Shown piece by piece: positions 6,684 through 10,804 of a stretch of 10,804 bases of DNA. The stretch is from an uncultured Muribaculaceae bacterium (GTDB taxonomy: Bacteria > Bacteroidota > Bacteroidia > Bacteroidales > Muribaculaceae): positions 1 through 10,804 of the forward strand of contig CAMWUM010000036.1 in assembly GCA_947177435.1 (NCBI GenBank), in the 5' to 3' direction. The notes under the pieces were generated by a model. It saw only the letters and a program-made list of their open reading frames with translations, was not told the origin of the DNA and searched no databases. Every line of letters begins with the position of its first letter. Within the stretch, counting starts at the first letter, position 1. Both the position numbers and the translations under genes were made by a program.

Positions 6684-7208
6684 ATGATTGATATTTTCAC
6701 CTACTCTTCGCCGCTGGGTGAGATTTGGCTTGGCGCCACGGCTGATGGCGCGCTCTGCCTTTGCGAGTTTGCCCCGTCGCGGCCTGCTATTCTTCGGCGG
6801 TTTCGTTCCGCCCCTGGCAGCGATGGATTGATGCCAAAAACAGTCGAGTTGGCTATGCACCAACTCGACGAATACTTTGCCGGACAAAGGCAAGAGTTTG
6901 ACTTACCATTGACCCAACCAGGCACGCCTTTTCAACAAGAGGTATGGCGTGCATTGAGGCGCATTCCATATGGCACGACAATCAGTTACGCCCAATTGGC
7001 CGCCACTATCGGCCGTCCCACAGCCTATCGGGCTGTAGCCGCCGCTTGCCGAGCCAACGCCATCGGCATAATCGTGCCATGCCATCGCGTAATCGGCTCG
7101 TCATCAGCCCTGACCGGCTATGCCGGCGGCCTCGACCGCAAGCGCCGCTTGCTTGATTTAGAGGTCACTTATACTGCGACTGGCGGAAGCGCACGAATGC
7201 CTCGATAG
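6684..7208 (+). CDS. ogt: Methylated-DNA--protein-cysteine S-methyltransferase
   Basis: A 174-residue suicide repair protein that moves the alkyl group from O6-alkylguanine in DNA to its own cysteine. The active-site PCHRVI holds Cys133. Other conserved parts are Tyr102 in ISYAQLA, the arginine finger Arg116 in YRAVA, the Asn125 hinge and the closing GYAGG...RKRRLLDLE (ending at Glu160). The usual NP before the active site reads NA here. The N-terminal domain (1-75) is degenerate, as is normal in the family. The start at 6684 gives the usual N-terminus (FTYSSPLGEIWLG); an upstream extension would read through tig and its terminator. Residues 161-174 lie beyond the conserved end and are encoded antisense to the end of the neighbouring gene. 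No clear promoter lies between the tig terminator and the ATG. Confidence 0.94.
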   Translation: MIDIFTYSSPLGEIWLGATADGALCLCEFAPSRPAILRRFRSAPGSDGLMPKTVELAMHQLDEYFAGQRQEFDLPLTQPGTPFQQEVWRALRRIPYGTTISYAQLAATIGRPTAYRAVAAACRANAIGIIVPCHRVIGSSSALTGYAGGLDRKRRLLDLEVTYTATGGSARMPR

Positions 7209-9150
7209 CCTCGTAGGCCGCCAGGCCGAGATCCTCGTAGAGCTTAGCCGTGGCACGGTTGCGCTCCTCAGCTCGCTGCCAGAACAGGCGGTCGTCGTCG
7301 CCAAGATACGGGGCATTCTCCATCTGCGACTGGTGCTTAAGGATGGAGTTACGCTTAAACCTCAGTTCCTCCGGGCTCAGCGGCACAGCCATCTCAATAT
7401 GGTCAATCTCCCACTCTGCCCATGCGCCGCGGTACATCCACACGTAGCAATCCTCGAGCCAAGGCTCGCCTTGCAATTCGTCGATGGCGGCGAGCACTGC
7501 GTCGAGGCATACGCGGTGAGTGCCGTGCGGGTCTGCGAGGTCACCGGCCACGAACATCTCGTTGGGCTTGACGTCTTGCATCAGTTTCTTTACGATATCG
7601 ACATCGCGCTGGGTAAGGTCACCCTTCTTCACGGCGCCGGTCTCGTAGAACGGCAAGCGTAGGAAGTGCACATTCTCAGGCTTGACGCCGATGTACTGGC
7701 ATGCGGTGCGGGCCTCGCACTGGCGTATGACGGTCTTAAGCAGGCGGATGTCGGGCGAATCAACGTCGTTGGCCTTCTTACCGGCCACGTACTCCTTGAT
7801 GGCTGCGCTCTTCTCCTCAAATTCCTTGGTGTCGAATCCGAACTTGTCGGCGATGCCGTCCATCAGCATCACGTAGCGCATCATATCCTCGTCTCCCACT
7901 GCGATATTGCCGGAGGTCTCGTATGCCACGTGCACGTCATGGCCCTGGTCCACAAGGCGCTTGAGGGTGCCGCCCATCGAGATTACGTCATCGTCGGGGT
8001 GCGGCGAGAACACGAGCACGCGCTTGGGATAGGGTTCGGCGCGCTCGGGGCGGGTGCTGTCGTCGGCGCCAGGCTTGCCGCCGGGCCAGCCCGTGATGGT
8101 GTGCTGCAGGTCGTTGAAAATCTTGATGTTCACATTGTATGCACTGCCGTAGATTGCCAGCAGCTCGCCCAGGCCGTAGTCGTTGTAATCGTGGTCGGTG
8201 AGCTTGAGGATGGGCTTGCCGGTCATCTTGCAAAGCCATACGATGGCACGACGGATGAGCTTGTCGTCCAACTCGCACGAGGTCACCTTCCACGGCTCGC
8301 TGATGCGGGTGAGTTCGTCGGCGGCGGCCAGGTCCACGACAATCGACGCGTGGCTGTGCGTCTGCAAGAACGATGCGGGGAGGGCGTCTGTTACCGGCCC
8401 CTCCACCGTCTGTTTGATCACGCCTGCATAGTTCTCGCCCCATGCCATAGTGGCGATATGCCTTGCGCCCAACAGGTTGGAGATACCGAGAGTGACGGCA
8501 GTGAGCGGCGCCTCTTCGCACTTGTAGTCGCTGGCCACGATGTGGCGGGTCTGATTACCGAGCAGCACGAGGCGGCATCCACTGCCGAACTTCGTGCCCG
8601 GCTCGTTGAAGGCGAGGTTGCCGCGCGGGCCTATCTCGCAGACCACCACGTCGATGCCTCCTGCGCGCTCAATGCTCACTTCGTACTCGCGGCATGCCAG
8701 ATGAATCTTCTCGCGGGCCACTGTCGTGTCGATCGAGCGGATGTTTTCGGGGCGTATGTCGATGTGGTCGAGCAGGACCGAACGCAAGCGTCCGAGCGTG
8801 GTAGGCAGCCCCTCGCCCGAAGGATAGAACTCACTGATGTTGAATACTATGACCTTTTGAAAGCTGACGCGTCCCTCATGGTTGAGGCGCACCAGCTCGT
8901 GATATACGGGGTGAGTGCTGTTGCCGGCGCCGAGGGCGAGCACGCACTTGCCCTTTGTCTCGACTGAGTGGTTGATGATTTCGACCAGCCGCTTGGCCTG
9001 CGCAGTGGCGCCTGCCTCTACCGAGTCGTAGATTTCGAGATAGACTTTCTCGTCGCGGCTTAGAGCGGCTTTCTCCACCTCGTTGCTGGGCGAGTAGTAC
9101 TTCTCCGACACGCGGTCGAGCTTGATAAGCCTGCTAAGATTGGTTTTCAT
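7165..9150 (-). CDS. nagB: NagB-like / PIG-L (LmbE) deacetylase fusion protein
   Basis: A 661-residue two-domain cytoplasmic protein usually annotated in Bacteroidota as glucosamine-6-phosphate deaminase. Residues 1 to about 330 follow the NagB fold: LALGAGNSTHPVYHEL (71-86) for the sugar-phosphate loop, VIVFNISEF (100-108), EIGPRGNLAFNEPG (172-185) and TLGISNLLGA. Residues about 375-600 form a PIG-L/LmbE N-acetylglucosamine deacetylase-like domain with SPHPDDD (His384, Asp386, Asp387) and DPHGTH (His542, His545), the expected zinc and base residues. In E. coli NagB the catalytic residues are Asp72, Asp141, His143 and Glu148; by motif alignment they are Ser106, Arg176, Asn178 and Glu183 here, so only the glutamate remains. 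Deamination by the classical mechanism is therefore doubtful, while the deacetylase half looks intact. The symbol follows family naming. It is the second gene after cstA (9-base gap), and its 3' end overlaps ogt. Confidence 0.88.
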   Translation of the reverse strand: MKTNLSRLIKLDRVSEKYYSPSNEVEKAALSRDEKVYLEIYDSVEAGATAQAKRLVEIINHSVETKGKCVLALGAGNSTHPVYHELVRLNHEGRVSFQKVIVFNISEFYPSGEGLPTTLGRLRSVLLDHIDIRPENIRSIDTTVAREKIHLACREYEVSIERAGGIDVVVCEIGPRGNLAFNEPGTKFGSGCRLVLLGNQTRHIVASDYKCEEAPLTAVTLGISNLLGARHIATMAWGENYAGVIKQTVEGPVTDALPASFLQTHSHASIVVDLAAADELTRISEPWKVTSCELDDKLIRRAIVWLCKMTGKPILKLTDHDYNDYGLGELLAIYGSAYNVNIKIFNDLQHTITGWPGGKPGADDSTRPERAEPYPKRVLVFSPHPDDDVISMGGTLKRLVDQGHDVHVAYETSGNIAVGDEDMMRYVMLMDGIADKFGFDTKEFEEKSAAIKEYVAGKKANDVDSPDIRLLKTVIRQCEARTACQYIGVKPENVHFLRLPFYETGAVKKGDLTQRDVDIVKKLMQDVKPNEMFVAGDLADPHGTHRVCLDAVLAAIDELQGEPWLEDCYVWMYRGAWAEWEIDHIEMAVPLSPEELRFKRNSILKHQSQMENAPYLGDDDRLFWQRAEERNRATAKLYEDLGLAAYEAIEAFVRFRQSQYK

Positions 9151-9159
9151 GATATATGG

Positions 9160-10647
9160 TTATTTTGTTGAAAGTTTCATTTGTGATTTCATTCGCTTCA
9201 TATATATAATGAAGGGTATCAGCGTCACGACTGCCGCGTTGACTCCTGCGGCCACTGCCCAGCCCCACGGCAGGCCAATGCCTTCGGGACGCGGGGCATA
9301 AAGCAAATAACTGACCGACACGGCTGTCATGAACAGGGCCGGCAGCAGAGTCACCACGTAGGCCTTTCGGTGCCGGGCCAGATAGACTGTAACCGCCCAT
9401 AGGGTAAAGACCGCCAACGTCTGGTTGCACCAGGCGAAATAGCGCCAGAGCACATTGAAGTCTATGCACATCAGCAAGAACGCCAACGCGAATATCGGCA
9501 CCGTCACCACGATGCGCTTCAGTATCTTCTTTTGGTCAATCTTCATGAAATCGGCCACAATAAGGCGCGTCGAGCGCAGCGCCGTGTCGCCCGTAGTGAT
9601 GGGCGCGGCTATCACGCCCAGGATGGCCAATATGCCACCGAACGTACCGAGCCACGTCATCGATATGTCTTTTACGATAGCGCTAGCGCCCTCAGGATGG
9701 GCAGACATATAGTCGGCAAGTTCGGCGTAGCCATTAGTAAACGCAATAGCTGCCGCCGCCCAGATAAGCGCCACAAGCCCCTCGGCCACCATGGCGCCAT
9801 AGAAAATCGGACGCGCTAACCGCTCGTTCTTTAGGCAACGCACCATCATCGGCGACTGCGTGGCGTGGAAGCCAGAAATGGCTCCGCAGGCTATTGACAC
9901 AAACATCATCGGGAAGATTGGATGCTTTCCGTCAGCAAAGCGGCTTTGCAGACCCTCTTCAAAACCCGAAGGGATCCCTACCCCGCCGAACAGCAGGATA
10001 CACAGAAGCGCCACTGCCATGAACAGCAATGCCACGCCGAACAGCGGGTAGATGTTGCCAATCAGCTTGTCAATCGGCAGGAGTGTGGCCAACAAATAGT
10101 AAAAGAATATGATACCAATCCACAACGCCTTCGAGGACAACGGAATGGCCATCTCATGCCCAAACAAAGAAAAGTGCACGTCACTCACCATGCCCGAAAG
10201 CAGTCCCGCGGGACTGACTACAAACACCGCTCCCACCAATATAAGCAGGAGCACCGACCATCCGCGCACAAAATTCTTTATAGGCCTGCCAAGCTCACGC
10301 CCAATAATCTCAGGCAGCGACGCCCCGCCCGACCTCATCGAAATCATCGCGGACAAAAAATCGTGAGTGGCTCCGGCGAAAATCGTGCCGAATACGATCC
10401 ACAAGAACGCCGCCGGCCCAAACATCACACCCATGATGGCGCCGAAAATCGGCCCAAGCCCTGCGATGTTGAGAAATTGAATCAGAAACACCTTCCAAGT
10501 CGGCATAGGCATAAAGTCAATGCCGTCGCCACGCGTATAAGCCGGCGTGGCCTTCGACGCGCGGATGCCAAACACCCGCTCCATCAACGCTCCGTACAAG
10601 AAATATCCCGCAACGAGCGCACCAATAGCAATCAAGAACGATACCAT
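9160..10647 (-). CDS. cstA: CstA-family transporter, short form
   Basis: A 495-residue inner-membrane protein with about 12-13 hydrophobic segments. CstA-family members import small molecules: peptides in the original E. coli description, pyruvate for the paralogue BtsT. Recognisable family blocks are RGDGIDFMP (39-47), IAGLGPIFGAIMG (61-73), ATHDFLSAMISMR (93-105), GFHATQSPMMVRCLKNE (259-275) and TTGDTALRSTRL (351-362). E. coli CstA is about 700 residues; this is the shorter version common in Bacteroidota, in which the GHHF run before the IAG block reads LIQF. The C-terminus ends in a basic tail (MKRMKSQMK). It is first in a two-gene operon with the NagB-like/PIG-L fusion. The substrate cannot be told from sequence. 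Confidence 0.92.
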   Translation of the reverse strand: MVSFLIAIGALVAGYFLYGALMERVFGIRASKATPAYTRGDGIDFMPMPTWKVFLIQFLNIAGLGPIFGAIMGVMFGPAAFLWIVFGTIFAGATHDFLSAMISMRSGGASLPEIIGRELGRPIKNFVRGWSVLLLILVGAVFVVSPAGLLSGMVSDVHFSLFGHEMAIPLSSKALWIGIIFFYYLLATLLPIDKLIGNIYPLFGVALLFMAVALLCILLFGGVGIPSGFEEGLQSRFADGKHPIFPMMFVSIACGAISGFHATQSPMMVRCLKNERLARPIFYGAMVAEGLVALIWAAAAIAFTNGYAELADYMSAHPEGASAIVKDISMTWLGTFGGILAILGVIAAPITTGDTALRSTRLIVADFMKIDQKKILKRIVVTVPIFALAFLLMCIDFNVLWRYFAWCNQTLAVFTLWAVTVYLARHRKAYVVTLLPALFMTAVSVSYLLYAPRPEGIGLPWGWAVAAGVNAAVVTLIPFIIYMKRMKSQMKLSTK

Positions 10648-10671
10648 ATAAATTCAAACAATACTAACACG

Positions 10672-10706
10672 CAAAATTACCAATAATTTTGAAAAGACAC
10701 ACCAAA
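10672..10706 (-). promoter_or_regulatory. Promoter of the cstA operon
   Basis: On the minus strand TTTG (10706-10703), a 23-base spacer and TAATTTTG (10679-10672) approximate the Bacteroidota promoter, with a long spacer. The start would lie near 10668, giving a leader of about 20 bases before the ATG at 10647. Confidence 0.5.
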
Positions 10707-10759
10707 ATCCCCCATTTTTTTGTCCAAACAAAAAAAATTCAAAAAAAGTCACCCAAAAA

Positions 10760-10791
10760 TTTGGTAGTTCCAAAAAAACTCCCTACCTTTG
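10760..10791 (+). promoter_or_regulatory. Strong outward promoter at the right edge
   Basis: TTTG (10760-10763), exactly 20 bases, then TACCTTTG (10784-10791) is a full match to the Bacteroidota promoter. It points rightward to a gene beyond the window, divergent from cstA. The surrounding sequence is strongly AT-rich with A-runs, as is common at active promoters in this phylum. The gene it serves is not visible. Confidence 0.72.
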
Positions 10792-10804
10792 CAGTGCAAA
10801 ACCG

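Noticed and set aside
7666..8967. Long open frame (433 codons) on the plus strand opposite the NagB-like/PIG-L gene
   Set aside because: Same cause: it mirrors a clear two-domain enzyme and has no family motif, promoter or terminator of its own.
9922..10686. Open frame on the plus strand opposite cstA
   Set aside because: The translation is rich in Arg, His, Gln and Asn, as expected for the complement of membrane-protein codons. cstA itself is unambiguous.
10648..10804. Possible small gene or RNA in the AT-rich right-hand gap
   Set aside because: Only two divergent promoter patterns and A-runs are visible. I see no open frame of note, no stable hairpin and no RNA-gene signature.
1..10804. 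Search for CRISPR arrays, insertion sequences, tRNAs, toxin-antitoxin pairs or other defence systems
   Set aside because: No regularly spaced repeats, transposase motifs, tRNA cloverleaf or paired small genes were seen. The window is well filled by recognisable housekeeping and metabolic genes.

Overview
The window looks like a chromosomal stretch from a member of the Bacteroidota, most likely Bacteroidales. Four things support this. Promoters have the form TTTG, about 20 bases, then TAnnTTTG, and Shine-Dalgarno sequences are absent. One lipoprotein has an acidic stretch straight after its lipobox cysteine. The window holds a roughly 660-residue NagB-like/PIG-L fusion and a short CstA. The fairly GC-rich coding sequence with AT-rich gaps would suit a Muribaculaceae-like gut bacterium, but that family assignment is inference.

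Layout, left to right. A glutaminyl-tRNA synthetase gene (glnS, minus strand) runs off the left edge. It diverges from a stand-alone AIM24-family gene (plus). That gene converges, across a nested hairpin, on a small PepSY-like lipoprotein gene (minus). Upstream of the lipoprotein on the same strand lie radA and a SpoU/TrmH-family rRNA/tRNA methyltransferase gene; these two overlap by 8 bases and share one good promoter. The methyltransferase gene diverges from the trigger factor gene tig (plus), which ends in a strong intrinsic terminator. Immediately after the terminator comes an O6-alkylguanine-DNA alkyltransferase gene (ogt, plus). The 3' end of ogt overlaps the 3' end of the NagB-like/PIG-L fusion gene (minus) by 44 bases. 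The fusion gene sits 9 bases behind a cstA-family transporter gene (minus), forming a two-gene operon. The right edge carries a strong promoter pointing out of the window.

How the genes relate. Most of the window is housekeeping: translation (glnS, methyltransferase), protein folding (tig), and DNA repair and recombination (radA, ogt). The most specific metabolic unit is cstA plus the NagB-like/PIG-L fusion, which pairs a small-molecule importer with a two-domain protein of amino-sugar enzyme ancestry. The NagB half lacks three of the four catalytic residues of classical glucosamine-6-phosphate deaminase, while the PIG-L deacetylase half keeps its metal-site motifs. I found no mobile element, CRISPR array, RNA gene or defence system, and no clear sign of a wholly new system. 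The points most worth a second look are the NagB-half active site, the ogt tail encoded antisense to its neighbour, and the palindromes in front of the lipoprotein gene.
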